The translations under genes were made by a program, and so were the position numbers. Positions 1 through 8,323 of a DNA stretch of 12,791 nt are shown piece by piece. The notes below the pieces were generated by a model. The model saw nothing but the letters and a program-made list of their open reading frames with translations, was not told the origin of the DNA and did not search any database. Every line of letters begins with the position of its first letter. The stretch's first letter is position 1. Origin of the DNA: Candidatus Binatia bacterium (GTDB lineage Bacteria; Desulfobacterota_B; Binatia; UBA9968; JAJDTQ01); contig JAJDTQ010000046.1 of the NCBI GenBank assembly GCA_022827045.1, positions 1 through 12,791 of the forward strand, read 5' to 3'.

Positions 1-248
1 TCATCGCCATCGACGACGACAAGAGCAAGGCGGTGGAGGCGTGCGAGAACTACCTCATCCGCTACTACGGCAAGGTGCGCATGGACGTTGAGAAGTACAT
101 GCTGGTGGGGAGCGCCGACGCCTGCGCCGACGGCGTCAACCGGATCTTCGCCGGCGGCCTCCAGACCCTGATCATCGGCCTCGCCATCTCGGACCTTGCG
201 CAACTGGATGCGTTCGTCGAGAAGGTGCTGCCGCAGGTGCAGGGGTAG
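1..248 (+). CDS. LLM-class flavin-dependent oxidoreductase, C-terminal fragment
   Basis: Only the last 81 codons are present (first full codon at position 3, TAG stop at 246-248); the gene begins outside the window. The tail has the pattern of luciferase-like monooxygenase / F420- or FMN-dependent oxidoreductases: a helix-rich stretch with RYYGKVRMDVEKYMLVG, a segment GSADACADGVNRIFAGGLQTL equivalent to the family's 'G(T/S)PEEVAERI..F.AAGVD.L' helix and strand, and a final helix ending FVEKVLPQVQG. Members use reduced flavin or F420 on varied substrates, so the fragment allows no substrate assignment. It converges on leuD with a 6-bp gap and is not part of the amino-acid operon. A luciferase-like fold is likely; the exact subfamily is unknown. 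Confidence 0.72.
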   Translation, partial: IAIDDDKSKAVEACENYLIRYYGKVRMDVEKYMLVGSADACADGVNRIFAGGLQTLIIGLAISDLAQLDAFVEKVLPQVQG

Positions 249-254
249 CGGCGT

Positions 255-875
255 CTACAGCGGCGCGGGGTCCTCGAAGTTCTTGGTGTAGGGCAGCTTC
301 TCCGCGGTCTTGCCCACCTCGGACATGTTGCCGAGCAAGAGCGCGGTGGAGTCCCACGAGCCCTTGGTCAGGGCGTTGCGGTGGCCGTCGCTGATGTCGA
401 GGTCCATGTCGCTGCCGTCGGGCAGACGGACCTTCTTGGCGTCGAGATCCACCGTGAACTCCGCCTGGGGGTCGGACTCCACCAGCGTCATCAGCTTCCC
501 GATATCCTCGGACGAAACCATCACCGTGGGCATGCCCAGCAGCACGCTGCTGCCGGCGAAGATGGGGCCGAAGGACTCGCCGATGATGGCCCGGATACCC
601 CAGCGGTAGAGGGCCTGCGGGGCGTGCTCCCGCGACGAGCCGCAGCCGAAGTTGCGGTTCACCACCAGCACCTCGGCGCCCTGAAAACGGGCTTCGTTGA
701 AGGGATGGTCCACCGGGTTGCCGTCCGAATCGTAGCGTTCGTCGAAGAACGGGTACTCGCCCATGCGGCTAAAGGTGATCTCCTTGAGGTAGCGGGCGGG
801 AACGATCCGATCGGTGTCGATATCGTGCCCCCGCACCACCACCGCCCTGCCGCTTACCTGCTTGATCTCGCTCAT
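255..875 (-). CDS. leuD: 3-isopropylmalate dehydratase small subunit
   Basis: LeuD pairs with LeuC to isomerise 2-isopropylmalate to 3-isopropylmalate, the second step of the leucine branch, in the cytoplasm. The 206-residue product carries the small-subunit (swivel domain) signatures: DIDTDRIVPARYLKEITF at about residues 18-35, which belongs to the substrate-recognition loop region, and NFGCGSSREHAPQALYRWG at about 75-93. The C-terminal KGSWDSTALLLGN block is also typical. Length matches the roughly 200-residue family. The reading frame stays open to 1088 on the minus strand, but the ATG at 875 is chosen because it starts the conserved part, lies 11 nt after the leuC stop and has GAGGG six nucleotides upstream. 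It is the last gene of the operon. No T-rich terminator follows, and the neighbouring plus-strand gene ends 6 bp away. Confidence 0.96.
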   Translation of the reverse strand: MSEIKQVSGRAVVVRGHDIDTDRIVPARYLKEITFSRMGEYPFFDERYDSDGNPVDHPFNEARFQGAEVLVVNRNFGCGSSREHAPQALYRWGIRAIIGESFGPIFAGSSVLLGMPTVMVSSEDIGKLMTLVESDPQAEFTVDLDAKKVRLPDGSDMDLDISDGHRNALTKGSWDSTALLLGNMSEVGKTAEKLPYTKNFEDPAPL

Positions 876-886
876 GGAACCCTCGA

Positions 887-2284
887 TCAGTTGTAATCCC
901 GCACGTCCACGACCTTGCCGTTGAGGGCGGCCGCGGCCACCATGGCGGGGCTCATCAGCAGGGTCCGCCCTTCCGGACTCCCCTGGCGGCCGATGAAATT
1001 GCGGTTGGACGACGACGCGCACACCTCCCGGCCCTGGAGCTTGTCGGGGTTCATGGCCAGACACATGGAGCACCCGGCCTCCCGCCACTGAAAGCCGGCC
1101 TCGGTGAACACCCGGTCGAGCCCCGCCGCCTCCGCCTGTTTCTTCACCTCCACGGAGCCGGGCACCACCAGGGCGCGCACGCCGGAGGATACCTGCCCCC
1201 CCTTGGCGACCCGCGCCGCGGCCACCAGATCCGAGAACCGCGAGTTGGTGCAGGAACCGATGAAGGCCACGTCGATGGGCGTGCCGAGGATCGGCGCCCC
1301 CGGCGTCCAGCCCATGTGCTGGTAGGCCTTCTCCACGGTCTTGGGGTCTTTCAGCTCTTCGGGGCGGGGCATGTTCTCCAGCACGCCCACCGCCTGCCCG
1401 GGATTGATGCCCCAGGTGACCGTGGGTTCGATGGCCGAGCCGTCGATGTCCACCACGTCGTCGTAGCCGGCGTCCGGGTCCGACGCCATCGAGCGCCAGT
1501 ACGCCACCGCGCGGTCGAAGGCCTCGCCCTTGGGCGCGAACGGCCGCCCCAGCAGGTACTCGTAGGTGGTGTCGTCGGGGTTGACGTAGCCCACCAGCGC
1601 GCCACCCTCGATGCTCATGTTGCAGACGGTCATGCGCTCGTCCATGTTCATGGCGTCCAGCACGGCGCCGCCGTATTCGTAGGCGAATCCCTTGCCGCCG
1701 CCGACCCCGAGGGTCCGGATGATGGTCAGGATCACGTCCTTGGCGTGCACCCCGAGGGGGAGGCTGCCGTTGACGTTGATGCGTCGGACATTGAGCCGGT
1801 CCATGGACAGGGTCTGGGTGGCCAGCACGTCACGGACCTGGCTGGTGCCGATGCCGAAGGCCAGGGTCCCGAAAGCTCCGTGGGTGCTGGTGTGGCTGTC
1901 GCCGCAGGCCAGGGTCATTCCCGGCTGGGTCAGGCCGAGTTGCGGGCCGATGACGTGGACGATGCCCTGCCGGTCGCTCCCCAAGCCGTAGAACTCGATG
2001 TCGAAGTCGCGGACGTTCCTTTCCAACGCCGCCATCATCGCCTCGGCCTGCTCGTCCGCGAAGGGCCGGACCTGGGTGTCCGTGGGTATGATGTGATCGG
2101 CGGTGGCGAAAGTCCGCTCGGGATAAGCGATGGAGAGGCCGCGTTCCCGCATCATGTCGAACGCCTGCGGTGTGGTGACCTCATGGACCAGATGCAATCC
2201 GATGAAGAGCTGGGTCTGTCCGGTGGACAGCGTCGTTACCGCGTGGCTGTCCCAGACCTTGTCATAAAGTGTACGTTCGGACAT
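887..2284 (-). CDS. leuC: 3-isopropylmalate dehydratase large subunit
   Basis: Large, iron-sulfur subunit of isopropylmalate isomerase in leucine synthesis. The 465-residue length is that of the proteobacterial-type LeuC (about 466). The three cysteine ligands of the 4Fe-4S cluster are all present: C345 in [13 protein letters not shown], and C405 and C408 in [15 protein letters not shown]. Aconitase-superfamily landmarks [15 protein letters not shown] (about 126-140), [13 protein letters not shown] (222-234) and the terminal [22 protein letters not shown] (about 428-449) are intact. The ATG at 2284 has GAGGAG ten nucleotides upstream. The 76-bp gap from truA is one of the longest in the operon and contains promoter-like elements, so leuCD may have its own promoter. 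It is separated from leuA and leuB by asd and truA, unlike the common leuABCD or leuCDB orders. Confidence 0.97.
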   Translation of the reverse strand: MSERTLYDKVWDSHAVTTLSTGQTQLFIGLHLVHEVTTPQAFDMMRERGLSIAYPERTFATADHIIPTDTQVRPFADEQAEAMMAALERNVRDFDIEFYGLGSDRQGIVHVIGPQLGLTQPGMTLACGDSHTSTHGAFGTLAFGIGTSQVRDVLATQTLSMDRLNVRRINVNGSLPLGVHAKDVILTIIRTLGVGGGKGFAYEYGGAVLDAMNMDERMTVCNMSIEGGALVGYVNPDDTTYEYLLGRPFAPKGEAFDRAVAYWRSMASDPDAGYDDVVDIDGSAIEPTVTWGINPGQAVGVLENMPRPEELKDPKTVEKAYQHMGWTPGAPILGTPIDVAFIGSCTNSRFSDLVAAARVAKGGQVSSGVRALVVPGSVEVKKQAEAAGLDRVFTEAGFQWREAGCSMCLAMNPDKLQGREVCASSSNRNFIGRQGSPEGRTLLMSPAMVAAAALNGKVVDVRDYN

Positions 2285-2300
2285 GGGTCGGTTTCTCCTC

Positions 2301-2336
2301 GGCGGGAATGATAGCCAGCGACCTTGGGTAATTCAA
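2301..2336 (-). promoter_or_regulatory. Candidate sigma-70 promoter for leuCD
   Basis: In the truA-leuC gap the minus strand reads TTGAAT (2336-2331), a 17-nt spacer, then TATCAT (2313-2308). That is 4/6 and 5/6 matches to the -35 and -10 consensus at ideal spacing. A start site near 2301 would leave a leader of about 16 nt before leuC, just enough to include the GAGGAG ribosome-binding site. No terminator is visible after truA, so this would be an internal promoter added to read-through. Pattern match only. Confidence 0.45.
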
Positions 2337-2360
2337 GCGAAGGCCGGCCGGGAGGGGTGT

Positions 2361-3095
2361 TTACTCGTAGGCTACGTTCACGAGGAACAGGCCCCGGGCC
2401 GGCGCGGTGGGACCGGCCAGCGTGCGGTCGCGGCTGTCGATAAGCGCCGGAAGGTCGCCCGGACTCCGCTCGCCCAGCCCGATCTGCACCAGCGTGCCGA
2501 CGATGTTGCGCACCATGTGCCGCAGATAGCCCGTGGCCTCGATACGGTAAACCCGGTGGTCCTCCCACCGGTAAAGCTCGTTCCGGTAGATGCGGCGGAC
2601 CGCGGTGGCCGCGCCGCAGCCGGCGGCGCGGAAGCACGAGAAGTCGTGCTCGCCTTCCAGCGCGGCCAAAGCCTCACTCATGGCATCCACGCGCAGAGGT
2701 CTCGGGACGTGCCAGGAGTAACGATCGTTGAAGACCGAACGCCAGGGGTGGTTCCAGAGCCGGTACTCGTAGACCCGCCTCGTCGCATCCCTTCGGGCGT
2801 CGAAGGAGGAGGCCGCCTCCTCCGCGGCCTTCACCGTGATGTCGTCCGGGGTGAGAGCGTTGAGGCTGCGCTGGAGCTGCGCGAGGTCGCGGCCGTCGGG
2901 ACACTGGAAATCGGCCACCTGGCCCAACGCATGAACGCCCGCGTCGGTCCGTCCGGAACCCCGGACGCGCACCTTCCGTTTCAGCAGCACGGCAAGGGCT
3001 TCCTCCAGGACTCCCTGGATGGTCGGCCCGCCGGACTGGACCTGCCAGCCGCGGTATTCGGTGCCGTCGTACTCGAGGGTCAGTCTGACGTTCAT
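2361..3095 (-). CDS. truA: tRNA pseudouridine(38-40) synthase
   Basis: TruA converts uridines 38, 39 and 40 in the anticodon arm of many tRNAs to pseudouridine. The 244-residue product has the catalytic aspartate D51 in the invariant GSGRTDAGVHA motif (47-57), the N-terminal strand LTLEYDGTEYRGWQ, the internal RRVYEYRLWN tyrosine motif (near residue 110) and the RNA-binding C-terminal block TGYLRHMVRNIVGTLVQIG. The open frame extends upstream to 3563 through asd, but the start is placed at the ATG at 3095 because MNVRLTLEYDG is the normal family N-terminus. That ATG is 5 nt after the asd stop and has no strong Shine-Dalgarno sequence, so translation is probably coupled to asd. It has no direct metabolic link to the other genes; asd-truA neighbours are known in several bacterial groups. 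Confidence 0.95.
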   Translation of the reverse strand: MNVRLTLEYDGTEYRGWQVQSGGPTIQGVLEEALAVLLKRKVRVRGSGRTDAGVHALGQVADFQCPDGRDLAQLQRSLNALTPDDITVKAAEEAASSFDARRDATRRVYEYRLWNHPWRSVFNDRYSWHVPRPLRVDAMSEALAALEGEHDFSCFRAAGCGAATAVRRIYRNELYRWEDHRVYRIEATGYLRHMVRNIVGTLVQIGLGERSPGDLPALIDSRDRTLAGPTAPARGLFLVNVAYE

Positions 3096-3100
3096 GAACG

Positions 3101-4126
3101 TCAGTGGTAGTCCCGGATCAGGATCTCGGCGATCTGCACCGCGTTCAGGGCCGCGCCTTTGCGCAGGTTGTCCGCGACGACCCACAGGTTGATGCCGTTC
3201 TCCACGGAATCGTCCTCGCGGATTCGCCCGACGTAGGTGGCGTCCTTGCCCGCCGCCTCGGTGGCCAGCGGGTAATCGTTGTTCGTGGGGTCGTCCTGGA
3301 GCAGCACGCCGGGAGCCTCCCGGAGGATGGCGCGGACGTCGGCGGCCGAGAGCTTGCTCCGGGTCTCGACGTTGATGGACTCGGAGTGGCTGCAGAAGAC
3401 CGGCACGCGCACAGTGGTGGCAGTGATGCGGATCTCCGGGTCGTCCAGGATCTTGCGCGTCTCCTGGACCATCTTTACCTCTTCCTTGGTGTAGCCGTTG
3501 GGCAGAAAGGTGTCGATGTGCGGGATGCAGTTGAACGCGATCTGGTGCGGGAACTGCTCGCACTCCACGTCGCGGCTGTTGAAGAGCGCGGCGGTCTGCT
3601 TGCCGAGCTCTTCCATGGCCCGCCGCCCGGCCCCGGAAACCGACTGGTAGGTGGACACCACGATGCGGCTGATGCCGGCGGCGTCGTACAACGGCTTCAG
3701 CGCCACCACCATCTGGATGGTGGAGCAGTTGGGGTTGGCGATGATGCCCCGGTGCGCGTGCTCGGCGATCTTGCCGGCGTTGACCTCCGGAACCACCAGC
3801 GGGACGTCGTCGTCCATGCGGAAACAGCTGGTGTTGTCGATGACCACGGCGCCCGCGTCGACGGCCGCCTGGGCGTAGCGGGCGCTCACGGATCCTCCCG
3901 CCGAGAAGAGCGCTATATCGGTGTCCTCGAAAGAATCGTCGTCCAGCACCTCCACCGGAATCTGTGTGCCGCAGAAATCGAGGCGCTGACCGGCGGACCG
4001 CTCCGAGGCCAGCAACCGGAGGGTGTCCACCGGGAACTGCCGCTCCTCGAGGATCTTCCGCAACTCCTCGCCCACCGCTCCCGTGGCTCCCACCACGGCG
4101 ACGTTGTACTTCTCCTTGCGCATCAT
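3101..4126 (-). CDS. asd: Aspartate-semialdehyde dehydrogenase
   Basis: Asd reduces aspartyl-4-phosphate to aspartate-4-semialdehyde with NADPH, the branch point to lysine/diaminopimelate, threonine, methionine and isoleucine. The product has the Rossmann motif VAVVGATGAVGEELRKIL at the N-terminus, the nucleophilic cysteine in NPNCST (Cys134 from this start), the SVSGAGRRAMEEL region and the catalytic histidine in CSHSESINVET (His247). Length is about 341 residues, as in the short bacterial type. Start choice is uncertain: GTG at 4132, ATG at 4126 and ATG at 4123 are all in frame within 10 nt. ATG 4126 is taken, 7 nt after the leuB stop. The gene follows leuB closely and supplies the threonine route to isoleucine, which fits an operon that also makes Ile/Val and Leu. 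Confidence 0.96.
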   Translation of the reverse strand: MMRKEKYNVAVVGATGAVGEELRKILEERQFPVDTLRLLASERSAGQRLDFCGTQIPVEVLDDDSFEDTDIALFSAGGSVSARYAQAAVDAGAVVIDNTSCFRMDDDVPLVVPEVNAGKIAEHAHRGIIANPNCSTIQMVVALKPLYDAAGISRIVVSTYQSVSGAGRRAMEELGKQTAALFNSRDVECEQFPHQIAFNCIPHIDTFLPNGYTKEEVKMVQETRKILDDPEIRITATTVRVPVFCSHSESINVETRSKLSAADVRAILREAPGVLLQDDPTNNDYPLATEAAGKDATYVGRIREDDSVENGINLWVVADNLRKGAALNAVQIAEILIRDYH

Positions 4127-4133
4127 GTTCACG

Positions 4134-5228
4134 TCACGCCGCCTGGCTGGCGGCGATCTCCTGCCGCACGCGCTCGCCCATTTCCTTGCAGCCCACCACG
4201 GCGGCCTCGCCCTCGGCGATGTCGAGCGTGCGGCAACCCGTCTCCAGCACCCGCTCCACCGCCTGCTCGATGCAGTCCGCGGCGGCGCCCTGGTCGAACG
4301 AATGACGCAGCATCAGCGCCACCGTCAGGATGGTGGCCAGCGGGTTGGCCTTGTCCTGGCCGGCGATGTCCGGGGCGCTGCCGTGCACCGGCTCGTACAT
4401 GCCTACCTTGCCGCCGAGGCTGGCCGACGGCAGCATGCCGATGGAGCCGGTGAGCATGGCGGCCTCGTCGCTCAGGATGTCGCCGAACATGTTGGTGGTG
4501 ACGATGACGTCGAACTGCCTGGGGTCGCGGATGAGCTGCATGGCGCAGTTGTCCACCAGCACGTGATCGAGCTCCACGTCGCCGTAACCCTCCTGGTCGC
4601 GGACGCGCGTCACCACCTTGCGCCACAGCTCGGTGGATTCCAGCACGTTGGCCTTGTCCACCGAGGTCACCCGGCCCCGCCGCCTGCGGGCGGCGTCGAA
4701 GGCCACCCGGGCGATGCGTTCGATCTCCGGAGTGGTGTAGACGAGGGTGTTGACGCCCCGTTCGCTGCCGTCGGGCTCGGTGGTGACGCCCTTGGGCTGC
4801 CCGAAGTAGATGCCGCCGGTCAATTCGCGCACGACCACGAGATCCGTCCCCTCCACCACCTCGGGCTTGAGGGTCGAGGCCCGCGCCAAGGGCGCGAACA
4901 GCTTGACCGGGCGCAGGTTGGCGAACAGCCCCAGCTCCTGGCGCAACGCCAGCAGAGCCCGTTCCGGACGGATGGAGTAGTCCAACCCGTCCCACTTGGG
5001 TCCGCCCATGGCTCCCAGCACCACCGCGTCGCTGGACTTGGCCATGGCCAGAACCTCGTCGGTCAAGGGTTTCCCGTGGGCATCGATGGACGCGCCGCCC
5101 ACCAGCCCCTCCTCCACGTCGACGGCGAAGCCGAAAATGTCGCCTGCCTGACTCAACACCGCCATGGCTTCCGCCACCACTTCCGGGCCGATGCCGTCGC
5201 CCGGAAGCACCGTTACCTTGTGACTCAT
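4134..5228 (-). CDS. leuB: 3-isopropylmalate dehydrogenase
   Basis: LeuB oxidatively decarboxylates 3-isopropylmalate to 2-ketoisocaproate using NAD+ and a divalent metal. The 364-residue product shows the beta-decarboxylating dehydrogenase features: [14 protein letters not shown] at the N-terminus, the substrate-loop arginine region [36 protein letters not shown], the DKANVLEST helix, the family signature [20 protein letters not shown] with metal-binding aspartates, and [15 protein letters not shown] before the NAD-binding loop. The ATG at 5228 is chosen because it begins the family N-terminus ([12 protein letters not shown]) and overlaps the leuA stop as ATGA, a standard sign of translational coupling. 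A purine-rich GAGGGGGG lies just upstream inside leuA. The open frame continues upstream to 5375, but that part is out-of-frame leuA sequence. Confidence 0.97.
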   Translation of the reverse strand: MSHKVTVLPGDGIGPEVVAEAMAVLSQAGDIFGFAVDVEEGLVGGASIDAHGKPLTDEVLAMAKSSDAVVLGAMGGPKWDGLDYSIRPERALLALRQELGLFANLRPVKLFAPLARASTLKPEVVEGTDLVVVRELTGGIYFGQPKGVTTEPDGSERGVNTLVYTTPEIERIARVAFDAARRRRGRVTSVDKANVLESTELWRKVVTRVRDQEGYGDVELDHVLVDNCAMQLIRDPRQFDVIVTTNMFGDILSDEAAMLTGSIGMLPSASLGGKVGMYEPVHGSAPDIAGQDKANPLATILTVALMLRHSFDQGAAADCIEQAVERVLETGCRTLDIAEGEAAVVGCKEMGERVRQEIAASQAA

Positions 5229-6781
5229 GGACCCCCCTCTACCGAAGCCTGACGGTGGCGCTTGCGATACTCCAGACGGTTGAGAGCGTTCACGTACGCC
5301 AGCGCACTCGCCATGATGATATCCGTGTGGGAACCTTTCCCGGAGATGTTGACGTCCTTTTCCTGGAGCATGCACGACACCTCGCCCTGGGCGTCGGTGC
5401 CGGCGGTGACGCTGGAAACCGAGTAGCGCCGCAGCTGGGCGCGGCTGCCGGAGATCTTGGCGATGGCTTTATAGCACGCATCCACCACCCCGTCACCCGT
5501 GTCGTGGGCCATCTTCTCCTCGCCGTCGACGCGCATGCGCACGGTCGCCGACGGCACCGCCGACGAGCTCGACGCGATGTTCATGTACACCAGCTCGTAG
5601 CGGTCCGGCTGGCTAGGTATCCTCAAGACCTCGTCCGCCACCAGCGCCTCGATGTCCTCGTCGAACACCTCCTTCTTCTTGTCGGCGAGCTCCTTGAAGC
5701 GCTCGAAGGCGCGGTTGACCTCGTCCTTGTTGAGCGAGAACCCGAGTTGCTGCAGCCTCTCGCCGAAGGCGTGCCGGCCGGAGTGCTTGCCCATGACCAG
5801 CCGGTTGCCCGTTATGCCCACGGTCTCGGGCTTCATGATCTCGTAGGTGAGCTTCTGCTTGAGCACGCCGTCCTGATGGATCCCGGCCTCGTGGGCGAAG
5901 GCGTTGTCGCCGACGATGGGCTTGTTGAGGGGCACGGTGATGCCGGTGACCTGGGACAGCAGCCGCGAGGTGGGATAGATCTGCTCGGTATGGACGCGCG
6001 TGTCGAGATTGAATACCGGCTGGCGCGTCTTCAGGGCCATCACCACCTCTTCCAGCGAGGTGTTGCCGGCGCGCTCGCCGATGCCGTTCACGGTACACTC
6101 CACCTGCCGCGCCCCGTTGGCCACGGCCGCCAGGGAGTTGGCCACGGCGAGGCCCAGGTCGTTGTGGCAGTGGGCGCTCCAGGTAACCTTCTCCGAGCCC
6201 TCGGTGTTGTCGATCAGGTACCGCACCAGCTCGCCGAACTCCGACGGGATGGCGTAGCCGGTGGTGTCCGGGATGTTGAGGGTCTTCGCTCCCGCCCGGA
6301 TGGCCTCGCTGAACACCTCCACCAGGAAGTCCCGGTCGCTGCGCGAGGCATCCTCGGCCGAGAACTCCACGTAGTCGAGATACCTTCTGGCGTAGGCCAC
6401 GGCCGTACCCACGGATTCCATCACCTCGTCCCGGGACATGCGGAGCTTGTGCTTCATGTGGATGTCGGAGGTGGCGATGAAGGTATGGAGCCCGGGCTTG
6501 CGCGCTCCTTCCACCGCCTTGACGGCCTTGCGGATGTCGCCGTGCTGCGCCCTGGCCAGACTCAGGACGATGGGCCGCTTGACCGCCTTGCACACCTGCA
6601 CCACCGACTCGAAGTCACCCGGCGACGACGCGGCGAAGCCGGCCTCGATCACGTCCACCCCAAGCTTGTCGAGCTGACGCGCGATGAGGACCTTCTCGTC
6701 GATGTTCATGCTGGCCCCGGGCGACTGCTCGCCGTCCCTGAGGGTCGTATCGAAAATGTTCACGATGTTCCTGGAGCCCAT
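5225..6781 (-). CDS. leuA: 2-isopropylmalate synthase
   Basis: LeuA condenses 2-ketoisovalerate with acetyl-CoA, the committed and normally leucine-inhibited step of leucine synthesis. The 518-residue product has the HMGL-like TIM barrel with [13 protein letters not shown] (10-22, metal-binding Asp and catalytic Arg), HCHNDLG (204-210, metal-binding HxH) and [15 protein letters not shown] (231-245). A linker follows (about 330-390), then a C-terminal leucine-binding regulatory domain to about 505, with the [21 protein letters not shown] ending typical of LeuA. Length matches the bacterial type of about 515. The ATG at 6781 has a very strong GAGGAGG six nucleotides upstream. An intrinsic terminator hairpin sits directly before that ribosome-binding site, so entry into this gene is probably controlled by termination or read-through. 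The stop overlaps the leuB start. Confidence 0.97.
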   Translation of the reverse strand: MGSRNIVNIFDTTLRDGEQSPGASMNIDEKVLIARQLDKLGVDVIEAGFAASSPGDFESVVQVCKAVKRPIVLSLARAQHGDIRKAVKAVEGARKPGLHTFIATSDIHMKHKLRMSRDEVMESVGTAVAYARRYLDYVEFSAEDASRSDRDFLVEVFSEAIRAGAKTLNIPDTTGYAIPSEFGELVRYLIDNTEGSEKVTWSAHCHNDLGLAVANSLAAVANGARQVECTVNGIGERAGNTSLEEVVMALKTRQPVFNLDTRVHTEQIYPTSRLLSQVTGITVPLNKPIVGDNAFAHEAGIHQDGVLKQKLTYEIMKPETVGITGNRLVMGKHSGRHAFGERLQQLGFSLNKDEVNRAFERFKELADKKKEVFDEDIEALVADEVLRIPSQPDRYELVYMNIASSSSAVPSATVRMRVDGEEKMAHDTGDGVVDACYKAIAKISGSRAQLRRYSVSSVTAGTDAQGEVSCMLQEKDVNISGKGSHTDIIMASALAYVNALNRLEYRKRHRQASVEGGP

Positions 6782-6787
6782 GGTCTT

Positions 6788-6794
6788 CCTCCTC
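6788..6794 (-). promoter_or_regulatory. Strong Shine-Dalgarno of leuA abutting the terminator T-run
   Basis: GAGGAGG lies 6 nt before the leuA ATG and starts at the base immediately after the eight-T tract of the hairpin at 6803-6834. No room remains for a promoter between terminator and start codon, so any ribosome loading leuA does so on RNA made by a polymerase that passed the hairpin. Confidence 0.85.
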
Positions 6795-6834
6795 AAAAAA
6801 AAGAAACTCCCGCTGGAGGCCCGGCGGGAGTTTC
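6795..6834 (-). terminator. Intrinsic terminator / candidate leu attenuator before leuA
   Basis: On the minus strand a perfect 11-bp stem (arm GAAACTCCCGC at 6834-6824 and its complement at 6813-6803) encloses a 10-nt loop and is followed at once by eight T (6802-6795). This is a textbook Rho-independent terminator. It lies 26 nt after the pssA stop and 13 nt before the leuA start, inside a same-strand gene series. It could end the ilv-psd-pssA transcript partially, or act as an attenuator that opens leuABC expression when leucine is low. No leucine-rich leader peptide or clear antiterminator is visible, so regulation is inferred from position alone. Confidence 0.85.
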
Positions 6835-6860
6835 GGTCAAGCAAGTGAGGTGTGCTTTGA

Positions 6861-7703
6861 TCAGGCTTGTAGCAGCGCCTGCTCTTCCCTCCGTCGCTTC
6901 CGCATGGCGAGCAGCCATAACAGGGGACCCGATAGGGTGTACGTTAATAACGCCGAGAACAGCACGATCTGCCACATAGCGATGGTCAGTATAATGACTG
7001 CCAGCGCGGAAAGCAACAACCAAATGGTGCTGCGCTTCTTCAGGTGATGCTGCTTGAGGCTCAGATAACGGAAGTTGCTCACCATCAGGCCCGCCAGCGC
7101 GCAGGCGATGACGGTGAAGACCACGGGCTTGCCGGCGGTGTCCTCGAGCCCAAGCATGGAATACATGAAGATGGTGGCGGCGATCATGGTCGCGGCCGCC
7201 GGGATGGGCAGCCCGGTGAAGTAGCTCTTCTCCACGGCCGAGGTCTGGACATTGAAGCGCGCCAGGCGCAACGCGCCGCACACGGCGAACAGCGCCGGCC
7301 CGAGGCCGCCCCAGGTTTCCCACGGCGCCAGCGCGAAGACGTACATCAGCACCGCCGGCGCCACGCCGAACGAGACCACGTCGGCCAGTGAATCGAACTC
7401 GATGCCGAACTGACTGCTCGTATGGGTAAGCCGCGCCACGGTACCGTCCAAACCGTCCAGCAGAAGCGCGGCCAGGATCAACACGGCGGCGTGGTGGAAC
7501 TCGCCCTTGAAGGCGAAGAGAATCGCGAAGATTCCACAGAAAAGATTGCCCGCCGTGAACAGGCTGGGCAGAAGAAAGATGCCGCGCCGCAGCCGGTTGG
7601 CCGAACCCCTCCGTGGGCGATTTCGCCTGCCCTTTCCCCGCGGGATCAGCCGGACCTTCCGGAACGGAGTGTCCTTCGTGTCCTTGTTTTCGGAACGTTC
7701 CAC
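6861..7703 (-). CDS. pssA: CDP-diacylglycerol--serine O-phosphatidyltransferase
   Basis: PssA transfers a phosphatidyl group from CDP-diacylglycerol to serine, making phosphatidylserine in the inner membrane. The 280-residue product has the CDP-alcohol phosphotransferase signature DG-x2-AR-x8-G-x3-D-x3-D: D86 G87, A90 R91, G100, D104 and D108, with the extra D83 before it. About six to eight hydrophobic segments follow a basic, soluble N-terminal stretch of 40 residues (KGRRNRPRRGSANRLRRG), and the C-terminus is a basic tail (MRKRRREEQALLQA). It is therefore the integral-membrane type II enzyme, not the E. coli-type PLD-like PssA. The start is a GTG at 7703, one base after the psd stop; there is no in-frame ATG before the first membrane segment. 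The product feeds directly to Psd. Confidence 0.94.
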   Translation of the reverse strand: MERSENKDTKDTPFRKVRLIPRGKGRRNRPRRGSANRLRRGIFLLPSLFTAGNLFCGIFAILFAFKGEFHHAAVLILAALLLDGLDGTVARLTHTSSQFGIEFDSLADVVSFGVAPAVLMYVFALAPWETWGGLGPALFAVCGALRLARFNVQTSAVEKSYFTGLPIPAAATMIAATIFMYSMLGLEDTAGKPVVFTVIACALAGLMVSNFRYLSLKQHHLKKRSTIWLLLSALAVIILTIAMWQIVLFSALLTYTLSGPLLWLLAMRKRRREEQALLQA

Positions 7704-7704
7704 G

Positions 7705-8253
7705 TCAGAACCTGGCCACGATCGTTTCCCCGCCGCGGACGCGCTGGCCGGGAGCGACTTCGATCTCGGCGTCTCCGGGCAGGTGAAGGTCCACCCGGGA
7801 GCCGAACATGATCATGCCGAAACGCTGGCCTTTCCGCAACGAGTCTCCGGGATTGACGTAGCAGACGATCCGGCGCGCGAGAAAGCCGGCGATCTGCACG
7901 ATGCGAAGCCTCCTTCCGGCTTCGTCGAGAAGCTCGACGGCGTTGCGCTCGTTCTCCTCCGACGCCTTGCCCTTGTACGCGGCGAAGAAATGGCCCGCCC
8001 GGTAGCTCACGTCCGACACCCTTCCGTTCATGGGGGCCCGGTTGATGTGCACGTCCAGGGGCGAAAGAAAAATGCTCAGCCGGCGTCCTTCGGCGTCCGA
8101 GGGCTCGCCGACCTCCACGACCTTGCCGTCCGCGGGCGACACGACCACCCCTTCCGCGTCCGGGGGCACCCGCTCCGGATCGCGGAAGAAGGCCGCCACG
8201 GCCGCCGCCGCCACCAGCAACGCCGTTCCGGCCGCGAACCAGCCCACGGCCAT
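7705..8253 (-). CDS. psd: Phosphatidylserine decarboxylase proenzyme (short, PSD-A type)
   Basis: Psd decarboxylates phosphatidylserine to phosphatidylethanolamine at the membrane, after self-cleavage creates a pyruvoyl group. The product shows an N-terminal hydrophobic segment, FFRDPERVPPDAEGVVVSPADGKV, the catalytic-histidine block FLSPLDVHINRAPMNG, and FGSRVDLHLP near the C-terminus, where cleavage between Gly151 and Ser152 would give the small alpha chain. The coordinates use the first canonical start (ATG 8253, 182 residues), but this ATG has no Shine-Dalgarno sequence and cuts into the family N-terminus. In frame upstream lies IRIAREGHRFVF, matching the conserved 'AREG..F' beginning of short Psd proteins, and no ATG, GTG or TTG precedes it after the ilvC stop. 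The real start may be AUC at 8316 (203 residues). pssA follows one base after the stop. Confidence 0.93.
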   Translation of the reverse strand: MAVGWFAAGTALLVAAAAVAAFFRDPERVPPDAEGVVVSPADGKVVEVGEPSDAEGRRLSIFLSPLDVHINRAPMNGRVSDVSYRAGHFFAAYKGKASEENERNAVELLDEAGRRLRIVQIAGFLARRIVCYVNPGDSLRKGQRFGMIMFGSRVDLHLPGDAEIEVAPGQRVRGGETIVARF

Positions 8254-8323
8254 GGCCGCGGCGGCCAGTCCCAGCGCGGCGAAAACGAACCGATGGCCTT
8301 CCCTTGCGATCCTGATGGCAGTG

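Noticed and set aside
6793..6918. 41-codon frame overlapping the pssA end as a classical leucine leader peptide
   Set aside because: Only three scattered Leu codons, no run of them, and it starts inside pssA with no ribosome-binding site. Kept only as a possibility in the attenuator finding.
5255..6979. 574-codon plus-strand frame opposite leuA
   Set aside because: Low-complexity His/Val/Gly/Arg/Leu-rich translation mirroring leuA codons; no ribosome-binding site or domain.
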